Below are positions 17,726 through 29,000 of a DNA stretch of 64,000 nucleotides, in pieces (positions within the stretch are counted from its first letter, which is position 1; every line of letters starts with the position of its first letter). The DNA comes from Paenisporosarcina sp. HGH0030 (GTDB lineage: Bacteria > Bacillota > Bacilli > Bacillales_A > Planococcaceae), in contig NZ_KE150421.1 of NCBI RefSeq assembly GCF_000411295.1, positions 497,324 to 561,323 on the forward strand, written 5' to 3'. A program made the position numbers and the translations under genes. The notes under the pieces were generated by a model. That model searched no databases. It was given only the letters and a program-made list of their open reading frames with translations, and was not told the origin of the DNA.

Positions 17726-18856
17726 ATGAAGAATTTTACGTATATCAATATCCTTCTAATGTTAATTATCCTTCTAGTTGGTTGCAACACGGTCGGTAAT
17801 GACAGTATCAAAGGAGGAACGCAAAAAGCTGATAGATATAAACTCGAGGTAAAGGGCGTAGATAATGTTGATGTTCTGGATACCCATGGAGGAGTTGAGG
17901 GCTGGGAACAAATGCAGGGTTTCTATGACAACATACAGAACGGGATTGCTTCAGATTTACGTATTGTCCACTACACGATTGAAGGAGCCCCAATAGTAAC
18001 TGATTTAACATATAACGGAGAATCTCTTGAAGTGAAGAACGATTATAGCAGAGACACTTATGGAAGTGGCGAAATCATTACCAACAAATGTGGCAATATG
18101 GTTAAGGAAGCTAACGATACCAATCTTTCATATATCGCGATCGACTGTAATGGTATTCCTTATGGGATGGATACCATTTTACAAATAAGCTACGACAGCA
18201 GTGAGCAGGATCTTTTTGAGTTTGAGCTGATGTATGGAGAGGAGCTCGAAAATGAAATCAATACTTTAACAAAACAGGCGAAAAAAGAAATCACTGTAAA
18301 TGAAACAGAAGTAATGGCCGATTTTGATTTACCACCACATATAAAGCAAGAGGTGTTTAATAGATTAGTGTTTGCAAATTACTTAGCTGAAAAAGATCTG
18401 AAGGCGATGTGTGATATTGAGGATATAATGAACTATCAATTAAAGGTGCACATTAACAGTGGTCAACGAGTATTTCGCTGGGCTGCATGCGACCAAAGCG
18501 TGGATGGTGTGAAATTAACAGAGGTTGCAGAATACATTATCGAGCAATCTGATAAGAAGCAAAGTGTTGAACCAGAAATCAAAGTTCAAGGTTATGTCCT
18601 AGAAATGACGAAGGATACAATGTTAATAGTTGAAGAAATTAATATGCTTGATTTTGAATGGATCAAAGTTGAACTGCCTCAATCAGATATGAATTCGTTT
18701 GTGTTTGACTTTACCAATTTAGAAGGCGTCAATACCACGGAGTTCAGTATTGGCGATAAAGTTCAAGCAACCTTAAAAGGAACTGTAAGAGGATCCAAAC
18801 CAGGATCTGCAAATGTGAAAGAAATTAAGAAGATAGAGATAAATGCAAACGACTAA
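17726..18856 (+). CDS. Lipoprotein with DUF4362 and DUF3221-like domains
   Basis: 376-aa exported lipoprotein: lipobox LLVGC at about residues 16-20. The first domain (about 35-160) carries the DUF4362 pattern DVLDTHGGVEGWEQMQGFYDN and RIVHYTIEGAPIVTDL. The C-terminal domain (about 290-372), beginning VQGYVLEMTKDTMLIVEE and ending in an OB-like strand pattern (IGDKVQATLKGTV), looks like DUF3221/YobA. The function of both domains is unknown. Monocistronic between short gaps. Confidence 0.75.
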   Translation: MKNFTYINILLMLIILLVGCNTVGNDSIKGGTQKADRYKLEVKGVDNVDVLDTHGGVEGWEQMQGFYDNIQNGIASDLRIVHYTIEGAPIVTDLTYNGESLEVKNDYSRDTYGSGEIITNKCGNMVKEANDTNLSYIAIDCNGIPYGMDTILQISYDSSEQDLFEFELMYGEELENEINTLTKQAKKEITVNETEVMADFDLPPHIKQEVFNRLVFANYLAEKDLKAMCDIEDIMNYQLKVHINSGQRVFRWAACDQSVDGVKLTEVAEYIIEQSDKKQSVEPEIKVQGYVLEMTKDTMLIVEEINMLDFEWIKVELPQSDMNSFVFDFTNLEGVNTTEFSIGDKVQATLKGTVRGSKPGSANVKEIKKIEINAND

Positions 18857-18924
18857 TTTAGTGTCGGATTATTCTCCCTTTAAATGTAAAGGGGATTCTA
18901 GGATTAAACAAAAGGAGTGAGAGA

Positions 18925-19449
18925 ATGTTTCCTATATTAGAAACTGAACGGTTAGTTTTGAGAGAACTCATTGAATCTGATGCATTAGATATATTAAATT
19001 GTTTCTCTAATTCAGATGTATTGCGTTATTACGGACAAAATCCATTAACAAGTGTAGATCAGGTAAAACAAATTGTCAGGAATTTTTCGAAGAATTACGA
19101 TGAAAAAAGTGGTATTAAATGGGGAATTGAAATGAAAGGTACGGATGGAATTATCGGAACAATTGGGTTACAAGATTGGTCAAAAGGACATAAGCGAGCA
19201 GATATAAGCTATGCACTTTTTCCTGAACATTGGGGCAAAGGATATGCGACTGAAGCTGTTAGTAAAGTGATTTCCTATGGTTTTAAAGAACTTGGTTTAA
19301 TGCGGATTGGAGCAGTTGTTTTCGTTGAAAATAAAGCATCTAATGAGCTATTAACAAAATTAGGCTTTGTAAAAGAAGGAACTTTGAGAAATTATATGTA
19401 TCAAAATGATGTTCCGTTTGATACTGATATTTATTCTTTGTTAAAGTGA
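18925..19449 (+). CDS. GNAT N-acetyltransferase (RimJ/RimL type)
   Basis: 174-aa acetyltransferase using acetyl-CoA. Beginning LETERLVLRELIESDA, middle SYALFPEHWGKGYATEAV (the acetyl-CoA pyrophosphate loop) and end VENKASNELLTKLGFVKEGTLR are the pattern of the ribosomal-protein-alanine acetyltransferase subgroup. AAAGGAG precedes the ATG. Substrate not predictable. Confidence 0.92.
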   Translation: MFPILETERLVLRELIESDALDILNCFSNSDVLRYYGQNPLTSVDQVKQIVRNFSKNYDEKSGIKWGIEMKGTDGIIGTIGLQDWSKGHKRADISYALFPEHWGKGYATEAVSKVISYGFKELGLMRIGAVVFVENKASNELLTKLGFVKEGTLRNYMYQNDVPFDTDIYSLLK

Positions 19450-19586
19450 AAACCATTGGGAATAACAAATTGTTATAGAACAAACGAGTGCTTATGAGAT
19501 TAAGAGCTATGATACAAATTCGCATTCACAAATTTTTTCGTTTGAAAAAATGAAATGGATTAATTCCTTTAAGCAGGTGGAGCAGA

Positions 19587-19679
19587 ATGAAAACGTTATT
19601 AGAACTGCTACGTATCGTTATTATCTTTACATTTTTTGGTACTTTGGGTGGGGGTAATCAGGGCATGTCTATTTGTTGA
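19587..19679 (+). pseudogene. Truncated small membrane-protein relic
   Basis: A 30-codon frame with an excellent ribosome site (AGGTGGAG) begins MKTLLELLRIVIIFTFFGTLG, a typical N-terminal membrane helix, and stops after 30 residues. It looks like the 5' remnant of a slightly longer membrane-protein gene. A genuine micropeptide is the alternative. Confidence 0.35.
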
Positions 19680-19767
19680 AACAATATTTAAATGAATCTC
19701 AGAAAGTTGAATGTGTTGAGCTCTCTTTTTTGTAGATTGTGACTAATTATAAGAGGGGTAATGAATA

Positions 19768-20046
19768 ATGAAACTTCTACTATCAATAGTGTTATTTGCA
19801 CTTTTAGGTTATTTTCTATTTATTATGGGTCCGATCATTGGTGGGTGCATTGCTTTTGGAATTGTTGTTGGTTCCTTGGTTAAAGGGGTCTCCTTACTTA
19901 ACGAAATTCACAAAAGACTTGGTATCCTTGCACCCACTCCTGATACAGACTCTAAAAATGTTATAGGAGATGATGGCTCATCAAATCATCTCAAAGATAA
20001 AGATGCTTATTTAAAATATCTAAAAGAAAAAAACAACCTTTCTTAA
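19768..20046 (+). CDS. Small membrane protein, unknown
   Basis: 92-aa protein: two hydrophobic segments close together (about residues 3-20 and 23-42), then a charged cytoplasmic tail ending KYLKEKNNLS. AGAGGGG precedes the ATG. No family recognised. Confidence 0.6.
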   Translation: MKLLLSIVLFALLGYFLFIMGPIIGGCIAFGIVVGSLVKGVSLLNEIHKRLGILAPTPDTDSKNVIGDDGSSNHLKDKDAYLKYLKEKNNLS

Positions 20047-20360
20047 AGTAAAGAAAAGGCAAATTAGTTGAATAACAAATAAAGGGAAAATTGAGAATGT
20101 GGGCATCATTCAACTAAGTGCAGATGTTCTTGAACTAACTGATAGGTAAAAAGAGAATATACGACTTTATACACAAAATATGAGGTAACTTTTTGGGAGA
20201 GAAAATTTATAACTGTGATTATTAACGATCTAATTGATTCAAAATCAGAAGAACATGAAAGTTACGTTATCCAAGCTATTAATTTAGGGATATCAATTTA
20301 AAACTTAAGGGGCATAAAAAACTTAAACGTTTAATTCCTTATACAACTAACGAATGCGTT

Positions 20361-20724
20361 ACTCTAACTCCTGTTTATAGAACAACTCACAGTGAAGATA
20401 GGCATCAACGGCATCTGTCTTCACTTTTCCTAAACTTAATCCTCTTGCTTTGTATGAAATCAACGGATGATAATAATTAATAAATATCCTCGTTCTTCCA
20501 AGTAATGACAACAGGAGTTTGATAATACCCTGTAACTTCTAAAACTAGTGATGGCCTCTTACCAGTCACTCTTTTCACATCCTCAAGAAACGCTTTTCAA
20601 GATAACTAAGCCCCTCAACAGTATGAGGCACTTTAAACTCTTACGATATGGTTTGCCTTTATCAAAAAAATGCTTGAACTTGACTTTCCCCTTTTGAAAC
20701 ATCCAGACCAACGACTGGATTCAT
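20361..20724 (-). pseudogene. IS110-family transposase relic
   Basis: Reading the minus strand from 20724, MNPVVGLDVSKGESQVQAF is the classic IS110 start. After frameshifts the pieces VPHTVEGLSYLEK, VTGKRPSLVLEVTGYYQTPVV, KARGLSLGKVKTDAVDAY and ELFYK follow. At least three frame breaks are present and the C-terminal two thirds are missing, so it is dead. It sits just left of the protease island. A second shorter relic of the same family lies at 34345-34500. Confidence 0.75.
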
Positions 20725-20836
20725 TCTAAATCCTCCACATAAACTAGTAATTTGCCAGTAACACAGGCAGTCATTTATGCCGTTCGAAATCAACTTGTTC
20801 CGTTTACTTATTTAAAAATCACTTATAAAAAAATGT

Positions 20837-21180
20837 CCTGTCCCTTATTATGTCACTCTTGGTATAGTACTTTTGTTTTAAGCAGGTATAGAACCAAGAA
20901 CAGCACAAGATACATCCTATGTTTAATTTTCAGAAAAGTGGAAATGTGGGATGATGAGGGTTAATTGGGTGATGTTTCTGAATATTGAATAAACCCCCAG
21001 TTGATACTAGATTAGTTGAAAAATTTTAATAACTTGATGTTGAAAGACAGATCAGTGTATTAAATGTGAAGTTAAGTCATCAGCACGAAACCTTTACATT
21101 TTTACAAATATATTAATCTACTATTTAGTTAGGCAGGGGAGAGGTTTAATGAGGAAAAGGAGAAACAAAAAAATTATTAT
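20837..21180. repeat. Duplicated protease-3-type leader
   Basis: About 340 bp closely matching 34488-34860, the region upstream of and including the first codons of protease 3. Shared landmarks: GTTTAATTTTCAGAAAAGT, GAAAGACAGATCAGTGTA, AATATATTAATCTACTATTT, and the start ATGAG(G/A)AA(A/G)AGGAGAAAC. It has no intact gene of its own besides the 16-codon frame at 21149. Confidence 0.8.
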
Positions 21181-21199
21181 TAGAATCATTGTTTCGTAA
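21149..21199 (+). pseudogene. 16-codon remnant of a protease 3-type gene
   Basis: ATG with a good ribosome site (AGGGGAGAGG) opens MRKRRNKK, identical to the first residues of protease 3, then switches into leader sequence shared with protease 2 and stops at 21199. It marks a recombination joint and, if translated, acts as an upstream ORF 45 bp before protease 1. Confidence 0.65.
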
Positions 21200-21243
21200 G
21201 TCATTGCACTACATATGTAATAAAGTGACTGGGAGGAAAGAAA

Positions 21244-24200
21244 ATGGAAAAAAAAGCAAACAACAAAAGTAAGGTCTTAAAAAGCTTAGCTGTATTTGCT
21301 CTATCATCTAGTTTTATTTTAGGTTCTATTGTACAAGTACCTACTACTGCGAAAGCGGTTAGTTATTCTAATACTGAAAATATACTTGCTAATTTAACAC
21401 CAGAACAAAGAGCAGCACTTAACCAGTTGACCACAAATGAATCAACAGGTCTTCAAATTTCTTCAGATACAGATTTAAATTCAACGAAACAGACTTCTGT
21501 CATTATTGAGTTTGTAAATAAGCCTGCCAAAGTCGCACAAATTGAAGCAAGTGTAGAGGGAAAACAATTATCTGCGGAAGATGCATCAAATTTAGTTGAT
21601 AAAGATCATGCTACTTTCAAAAAAGATGTCCAACAATTATTATCAGAGGATAATAATAAAAAGGTAGAATTTAAAGTTAATCGTTCCTTTAAAAATGCAT
21701 TTAATGGTGTTTCAATGAGTCTCCCAGCAAATCAAATTCAAAACCTATTAAAATCAAAAGTAGTAAAATCAGTTTGGAGCAACGAAACATTTACAATAGA
21801 TCCACCTACCGCTGATAGCGAACAATTAAAAGCGGATGAAGCAAATGTGCCGAATTATGCGCCTTATGATGGACTAGATCGTCTACATGCAGAAGGCTTT
21901 ACTGGTGAAGGAATTAAAGTCGGGATACTTGATACAGGAATGGATTACAACCATCCTGACTTAAAGGATGCCTATAAAGGCGGATTTGATTTTGTCGATG
22001 ATGACAATGATCCAATGGAAACAACTTATGCCGATTGGAAAAAATCAGGTAAACCAGAAATAGGTAGTGGTCGTGCCTACTATACTGAACATGGTACACA
22101 TGTTGCGGGTATTATTGGTGGCCGAGGTTTAGCTGATAGTGAATATAAAACATTAGGTGCAGCACCAGAAGCTGATCTTTATGCTTATCGTGTACTTGGT
22201 GCATATGGGTCAGGTACAACTGATGACATTTTGGCCGGAATCGATCGTGCTGTGAAGGACGGTATGGATGTTATTAATATGTCATTAGGCAATTCTTTAA
22301 ATGATCCCATTTACGCGACTTCCATTGCTGTTAACAATGCCGTTTTAAGTGGGGTAACGACCGTTGTGGCAGCGGGGAATAGTGGAGATAAAATGTATAC
22401 ACTAGGTTCACCTGGAGCTGCTGCACTGGCACTAACGGTTGGTGCGTCTACTGTTGCACTTGATGTCTATCAATATGCTGGTGTACAGAATGGGGTCAAT
22501 TATTCATTAAGACAGCTAGCAAGAAACTATAAAGATGACTTAACGCAATTAAAAGGAAAAACCTATCAACTTGTTGATGTTGGACTAGGTAGGCCTGCTG
22601 AATTTAATGGAAAGATTTTAGATGGTAATATCGCGCTCATTAAGCGGGGCTCGATTGCCTTAATAGATAAAATTAAAAATGCAAAAGCAAAAGGTGCCAT
22701 TGGGGTACTTATGTATAATGATGAAATAAATAGTGCAGAAGGTCCCATCCAGACATTTTTAGGTGAATCAGTAGATGCGGTTCCTACATTCTCTGTCACA
22801 AACACGGAAGGCAAAACGATCTTAGCTGCCATAAATGCGGGTAAAACAGATATTACTTTCGGCGATTATTCGAAAGTAAAAACGTCTGGCAATGAATTAG
22901 CAGCTTTCAGTTCAAGAGGTCCATCACGTGTAAATTATGATATTAAACCAGAGGTAGTAGCACCTGGTGCTGCCATTCTTTCCACTGTTCCATTTTATAT
23001 AAATGATAAAACAGTCGATGGGTCTAAACCAGAGGACTATAAATATAGCTACTCCCGTTTATCCGGTACGTCCATGGCAACACCTTATGTGGCAGGTGTA
23101 TCCGCGTTACTATTACAAGCGAACGACAATCTTGAACCAGCAGACATTAAATCTATTTTAATGAATACAGCTGATCCGTTATCAAAAGATTATAGTGTAT
23201 TTGAAGTCGGTAGTGGTCAAGTGGATGCCTATGAAGCCGTTCACTCAAATGTTGAGATTCAAGTAGATGATCGAACAGCTACTCTTAATCATAAAAATGA
23301 GAAAACAATAAGAGAATTAACTGGTGGATTTAGCTTTGGATCGATTGGGTTTGATGACCAGGATATTTCAGAAGTTAGAAATTTTAAGTTAAATAATCGA
23401 AGTGAAAAAGCTAAAACATTTAATGTGAATGTGAAATTCCAAACTGGAATAAGAGACTCAAAGGATGCAGCTTTAAATAATGTCACATTAGATGGGCCAA
23501 CTTCAGTCAATATAGAAGGAAATAGCCAGAGAGTCATCAAATTTAATCTGTCTATTCCAAAAACAGCTGAAAAAGGAACATATGAGGGATATATCGTATT
23601 GACAAATAATGAAGATCCAACGGAAAACTACCAAATTCCATTTGGTGGACGAGTAGTAAACGAAGGAATTGATACATTTTCGATTATTAATCCTATGTAC
23701 TCGGGTGATACAGCTTGGCCAGAAAATGCCATTCCTTACCTTGGATTTAATTTCCAATTAAAGTCACATTTGAGGACTTTAGATGTAGTAATACAAGATG
23801 CCAAAACGGGTGAAGATCTTGGATTATTAGGATCTTACAATGGGCATTTATTGCCTGAAAACCAACTATTAACTAATACAAGTGGATTTGCTGGGTCTTA
23901 CTACCCGTTCACAGGTGATGCGAAAAATCCGATTAGCGATCAATTTGTCATTGCAAAGATGGGTCATTACAAAATAAAAATGGTTGGAACAAATAATGCT
24001 GGGAAAACATTCACAAAAGAAGCTCCTTTTATCTACGAGTTTGGAGCACCGACGATGACTTCCACTTTTGATTCGTTAGATCAAAAGGTGATTGAATATG
24101 ATGTAAGTCAGCTTGATTCAAATGGACAAATGTTATATGACTTTAATATTCATCTTAATGATCCTGAAACAGAAGAGGCAAAAAGTTTAGGTATTCCTGT

Positions 24201-25425
24201 TGATCAATCAAGCAATTCCGTTGTTTCCTTTTACAATGGACCATGGCCATATGATCCAATCTATACGGATAAAAATGGGGATTACAAGGATCAAATCCTA
24301 GTCAAACAACAAGCAGCACCTTTAAAAGTTCAGTTCTATGCCATGGATGCAGCAAGAAACTTTACTGCAGATGCTGGGACAATGCTACGGGTAGCTTTTG
24401 TTACGAATACTCGCCCATACTATTATTTAAAAGCAAATAAACAATCTATTTCGAGTGGAGAAACGGTCAATTATTCTATCCGTTCGAACAATATTAAAAA
24501 CTTAAAAACGGCAAAGATGACTATTCCGGTCATTAAAGACCATGGAGACTTAGGCACCATTAAAAATGTCGTTGTAAGTGATGCAGTGAAGCAATTTGGA
24601 GATGCAGAAGTCGCTGTAACCACCACATCAGATACGTTAAATACGTATTATACGATTATATTTAACTATTTAGGAACGAAGGCTTTACCAGAAGATATGC
24701 AGTTAGTAAATTTCGACTTACAAACATCTAACCTATATTCGAAAGGTACGACTACCAACTGGTTTGATATGGAGATGAAAGGAACGACCATCGATCAATC
24801 AAATGTACAAACAAACAATGTTTATACCTATATGGAGAGTTTTAAACTGAAACCAACCTACTCAAGGTTATGGGGTTCATTACAGTTTGAGGGTATGCTT
24901 AATCCTTTAACAGGCGGAAGGAATTTCGCAATAGACCACAGAACCATTGACGCAAAGGTTTCAGTCACCTCTTATGATGGAAAAACAGTTGTTGACGCTC
25001 CTATTACAAACAAAACGGGTAGTTACATTGCTGGTGGAATAAAAGCGGATAAAAATCCTTATACAGTGATGGTTGATGTACCAGGTCATTTTACGATGTC
25101 TAAGTCTATCGTTTTATCGTATGACGTTCGTGGTGAAATTATCGGAAGGGACATGAGTTATTTATTATCTCCAGGAAAAGCGGGAGATGTTAATAAAGAT
25201 CATGTAATTGATGTATTAGATGCAATCGAACTTCAAAAAAATTGGGGTAAAAATACATCAGGGTCCGATTTGAACTTCGACGGCACTGTTGATAAAAAGG
25301 ATATGGACTATGTAATTAAAAACTATGGATTACAAAATGACTCTGTTCCAAAACCCCCTAAAGCGAAAGAAACGTATAAAGGTGTAACGTTAGATGATGT
25401 ATTAATTAAATTAGGATTAAAATAA
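21244..25425 (+). CDS. Secreted S8 serine protease 1 (Vpr-like, dockerin-like C-terminus)
   Basis: Extracellular subtilisin-family protease of 1,393 aa. Signal peptide residues 1-38; I9-type inhibitor prodomain about 80-187; catalytic domain with Asp230 (GILDTGMDYNHPDL), His283 (EHGTHVAG), oxyanion Asn379 (VVAAGNSG) and Ser610 (SGTSMATPYVAG). A PA domain is inserted at about 440-540 (ALIKRG...GVLMYND), as in Vpr/lactocepin. Fn3-like beta domains follow (about 690-1300). A calcium-loop pair at 1314-1362 (GDVNKDHVIDVLDA, DLNFDGTVDKKDM) resembles a type I dockerin. No LPXTG or SLH anchor, so it is secreted or held by the dockerin-like part. AGGAAAG precedes the ATG. All catalytic residues are intact. 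Confidence 0.93.
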   Translation: MEKKANNKSKVLKSLAVFALSSSFILGSIVQVPTTAKAVSYSNTENILANLTPEQRAALNQLTTNESTGLQISSDTDLNSTKQTSVIIEFVNKPAKVAQIEASVEGKQLSAEDASNLVDKDHATFKKDVQQLLSEDNNKKVEFKVNRSFKNAFNGVSMSLPANQIQNLLKSKVVKSVWSNETFTIDPPTADSEQLKADEANVPNYAPYDGLDRLHAEGFTGEGIKVGILDTGMDYNHPDLKDAYKGGFDFVDDDNDPMETTYADWKKSGKPEIGSGRAYYTEHGTHVAGIIGGRGLADSEYKTLGAAPEADLYAYRVLGAYGSGTTDDILAGIDRAVKDGMDVINMSLGNSLNDPIYATSIAVNNAVLSGVTTVVAAGNSGDKMYTLGSPGAAALALTVGASTVALDVYQYAGVQNGVNYSLRQLARNYKDDLTQLKGKTYQLVDVGLGRPAEFNGKILDGNIALIKRGSIALIDKIKNAKAKGAIGVLMYNDEINSAEGPIQTFLGESVDAVPTFSVTNTEGKTILAAINAGKTDITFGDYSKVKTSGNELAAFSSRGPSRVNYDIKPEVVAPGAAILSTVPFYINDKTVDGSKPEDYKYSYSRLSGTSMATPYVAGVSALLLQANDNLEPADIKSILMNTADPLSKDYSVFEVGSGQVDAYEAVHSNVEIQVDDRTATLNHKNEKTIRELTGGFSFGSIGFDDQDISEVRNFKLNNRSEKAKTFNVNVKFQTGIRDSKDAALNNVTLDGPTSVNIEGNSQRVIKFNLSIPKTAEKGTYEGYIVLTNNEDPTENYQIPFGGRVVNEGIDTFSIINPMYSGDTAWPENAIPYLGFNFQLKSHLRTLDVVIQDAKTGEDLGLLGSYNGHLLPENQLLTNTSGFAGSYYPFTGDAKNPISDQFVIAKMGHYKIKMVGTNNAGKTFTKEAPFIYEFGAPTMTSTFDSLDQKVIEYDVSQLDSNGQMLYDFNIHLNDPETEEAKSLGIPVDQSSNSVVSFYNGPWPYDPIYTDKNGDYKDQILVKQQAAPLKVQFYAMDAARNFTADAGTMLRVAFVTNTRPYYYLKANKQSISSGETVNYSIRSNNIKNLKTAKMTIPVIKDHGDLGTIKNVVVSDAVKQFGDAEVAVTTTSDTLNTYYTIIFNYLGTKALPEDMQLVNFDLQTSNLYSKGTTTNWFDMEMKGTTIDQSNVQTNNVYTYMESFKLKPTYSRLWGSLQFEGMLNPLTGGRNFAIDHRTIDAKVSVTSYDGKTVVDAPITNKTGSYIAGGIKADKNPYTVMVDVPGHFTMSKSIVLSYDVRGEIIGRDMSYLLSPGKAGDVNKDHVIDVLDAIELQKNWGKNTSGSDLNFDGTVDKKDMDYVIKNYGLQNDSVPKPPKAKETYKGVTLDDVLIKLGLK

Positions 25426-25503
25426 TCCTAAGCTAGTTTCTATAATCAAAGGAAGGACCATTTTATGACTTACTACACAGTAATTAAATAGGATTTTAAG
25501 TAG

Positions 25504-25538
25504 CCTTAACCCTTTATTTTATTGGGTTAAGGTTTTTT
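25504..25538 (+). terminator. Protease 1 terminator
   Basis: CCTTAACCC (25504-25512) and GGGTTAAGG (25524-25532), then T6. Conserved after protease 2. Confidence 0.85.
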
Positions 25539-25612
25539 AATTACTTTTGAAATCAATCTCTCAGCTTTCAAAAAGCATCAGTTCCATAAGTGTGCATTTT
25601 AAATATCTTCCA

Positions 25613-25979
25613 CAATCGGGGTTCAGTTCATTGATAGGTTTTCTCTGTTTTTTATTATTTCTATAATAGTTCTTAATTGTTCTTAAGAATATAGATCGTA
25701 TTGAAAAAATATTTTATACCAAATTAACAGTATTCAATAGTTTTGTACAATTCCCCCAAATTTAGATTCCCTTCATTCATCATTTTCACAAAATAAATAA
25801 CATAATTTTGCACAACTACATCTTTACGACTAAAAAAACTGATGAAAAAAAGCTATTTTTACCATTTATTAATGAAATATTCCCCCAATTTACACAACTC
25901 AAAATATTCTCGATAATTAGCTTATGCAATTGTAATGAATCAACGAAAATAGATGAATTCTAAATAAATTCTTAAAACC
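25613..25979. other. Spacer between the duplicated units
   Basis: AT-rich 370-bp stretch present only between the two copies. It contains short inverted TTCTTAA/TTAAGAA motifs near 25671-25688 but no gene or recognised element. Confidence 0.5.
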
Positions 25980-26051
25980 TATTAGAATCATTGTTTCGTA
26001 AATCATTTCACTACATATGTATTAAAGAGACAGAGACTGGGAGGAAAGAAA

Positions 26052-29000
26052 ATGGCGAAAAAAGCAAACAACAAAAGTAAGGTCGTGAAAAGCTTAGCTG
26101 TATTTGCTCTATCATCTAGTTTTATTTTAAGTTCTATTGTACAAGTACCAACTACTGCGAAAGCGGTTAGCTATTCGAATACTGAAAATTTACTTGCTAA
26201 TTTAACACCAGAACAAAGAGCAGCACTTAACCAAATGACTACAAATGAATCAACAGGTCTTCAAATTTCTTCTGATATTGATTTAACGACAACGGAACAA
26301 ACCCATGTAATTGTCGAGTTTGCAAATAAACCAGCAAAAGTTGCTAAGATTGAAGCGGCATCAGAAGGTCAACAATTATCAGATTCTGAAGCATCAAATT
26401 TAGTTGATCAAGATCATGAAACATTTCAAAAAGATTTAGGACAAGTATTAGTTGATGAAAAGAGTAAAAAAGTAAATTATAAGATTAATCGCTCATATAA
26501 AAATGCATTAAATGGTGTTTCAATGAGTTTACCTGCAAATCAAATTCAGAATCTATTAAAATCAAAAGTTGTCAAATCAGTTTGGAGTAACGAAACGTTT
26601 ACGATTGATCCGCCTGTTCAAGGAAAAGATAATGATCCATTAAAAGCAGATGAATTCAATATCGCAAATTATACACCTTATGATGGATTAAACCGTTTAC
26701 ATGCAGAAGGCTATACCGGTAAAGGGATTAAAGTCGGTATTCTAGATACTGGAATTGATTATAACCATCCAGATTTAAAGGATGCCTATAAAGGCGGATT
26801 TGATTTTGTCGATGATGATAATGATCCAATGGAAACAACTTATGCGGATTGGAAGAAATCAGGAAAACCTGAATCTAATGGATCATCGGTTTATTACACA
26901 GAACATGGTACTCATGTTGCTGGGATTATTGGAAGCCGTGGAGTAACGGATAGTGAGTATACAACAATTGGAGCAGCACCAGAAGCAGATATTTATGCGT
27001 ACCGAGTGCTTGGACCATATGGCAGCGGACAAAGTGATGACATAATTGCAGCTGTCGATCGAGCTGTGAAGGATGATATGGATGTTATTAATATGTCATT
27101 AGGTAATTCACTTAATGATCCATTATATGCAACTTCAATTGCTGTAAACAATGCAGTATTAAGTGGAGTAACAACCGTTGTTGCAGCGGGGAATAGTGGC
27201 GATAAAAATTATACGCTAGGTTCACCAGGTGCTGCAGCCTTAGCGTTAACTGTCGGTGCATCATCTGTTGCAATTGATATTTATCAATATGCAGGTGCAC
27301 ATAATGGGGAGAATTACAATTTAAGACAATTATCAAAAAACTATAAAGATGATTTATCTACATTAAAAGGAAAAACTCTCCAACTTGTTGATGTGGGGCT
27401 CGGAGATCCAACGGGTTATGCGGGAAAAGACATAAAAGGGAAATTTGTACTCATGAGCCGAGGAGTTTATACATTGGACTCTAAAATTGCGTATGCCAAG
27501 GAACAAGGTGCTGCTGGCGTTATCATGTATAATGATGAAGCAAACAAGGCCGAGGGTGCAATTCAGTCCTTTTTAGGTGAATCAGTTAATGCGATTCCTT
27601 CATTCTCTGTTTCAAATGAAGAAGGATTAACGATCTTGGAAGCATTAAAAACTGGTAAAACTGATTTCACATTTGGCGATTTTACTAAGATACAAACAGC
27701 ATCCGATGAGTTAGCACCATTTAGTTCTAGAGGTCCTTCTCGTGTAAATTATGATATTAAACCAGAGGTTGTCGCACCTGGAGTATCAATCCTTTCAACC
27801 GTTCCATTTTATATAAATGATAAAACTGTTGATGGTTCAAAAGCTGAAGACTACAAGTATGCTTATCAACGATTATCAGGTACATCGATGGCAACACCTT
27901 ATGTGGCAGGTGTTTCAGCATTACTATTACAATCCAATAAGAGTCTCCAGCCTGAAGACATTAAATCAATTTTAATGAATACGGCTGATCCACTTTCAAA
28001 AAATTATAGTGTATTTGAAATCGGTAGTGGACGAGTAGATGCATATGAAGCAATTCATTCGAATGTTGAATTTGAAGTAGTAGATCAAACACCTACAAGT
28101 ATCAATGGAAAACAAAAGTTAATCAAAGAATTAACGGGTGGAATCAGTTTTGGTTCATATGGATTTGATGACCAAGATATTAATGATTCACGTAAGATTA
28201 CAGTGAATAATAGAAGTGAACAAGCAAAAACATTTAGTGTAAATGTTAAATTCCAAACAGGATTAAGAGGTTCCAAAGATGCAGCTCAAAATGGAGTGAC
28301 CTTAACAGGTCCAACTTCAGTTAAAGTAAATGGAATTAATCAAAAATCAATTAAATTTGACTTGAACATTCCGAAAACAGCCGAAAAAGGAACATATGAG
28401 GGATATATCGTCTTTACAAATAATGCAGATCCAAATGAGCAATATCAAATTCCTTTTGGTGGCCGTGTAGTGTACGAGGGAATCGATACATTAGAACTAC
28501 TTAATCCAATATATTCAAACAAAATAACAAACGTAACTGCATTTGATTATCCGTTTATGGCTGGTTCATTATCATTAAAATCACATATGAAAACATTAGA
28601 TGTTGTCATTCAAGATCCAAAGACAGGTGAAGATTTAGGGTTAATTGGAACATTCAATACAGGCGTAATGAATGAAAATCAAGTATATACTCTTTCAAGA
28701 CTAGTAGGTGCGATTTACTTCCCGTTTACAGGTGATTCAAAAAATCCGATCAGTAGTGATTATAAATTAATTAGACCTGGTCATTATAAATTGAAACTAG
28801 TAGGAACAAGTGAAAGTGGAAAAACATTCTCTAAGGCACAAGATTTTATGCTGGAGTATGGAACACCAAATTTTACATCTAGCTTTGATTCGTTAGACCA
28901 AAAGGTAATAGAGTATAGTGACAGCGATCTAGATTCAAAGGGACAAATGTTATATGACTTTAAGCTCAACATAAATGATCCTGAAATCGATGAGGCGATA

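Larger units (their letters stand above)
21181..25612 (+). repeat. Tandem duplication unit 1
   Basis: Leader, coding region and terminator of protease 1 align throughout with unit 2 (about 25980-30405). Shared ends: TAGAATCATTGTTTCGTAA on the left and ACTTTTGAAATCAATCTCTC, then CATTTTAAATAT, on the right. Confidence 0.85.

Noticed and set aside
20752-20964. 70-codon frame before protease 1
   Set aside because: Lies across the join between the IS110 relic and the duplicated leader; the matching DNA at 34500 does not keep the frame open.
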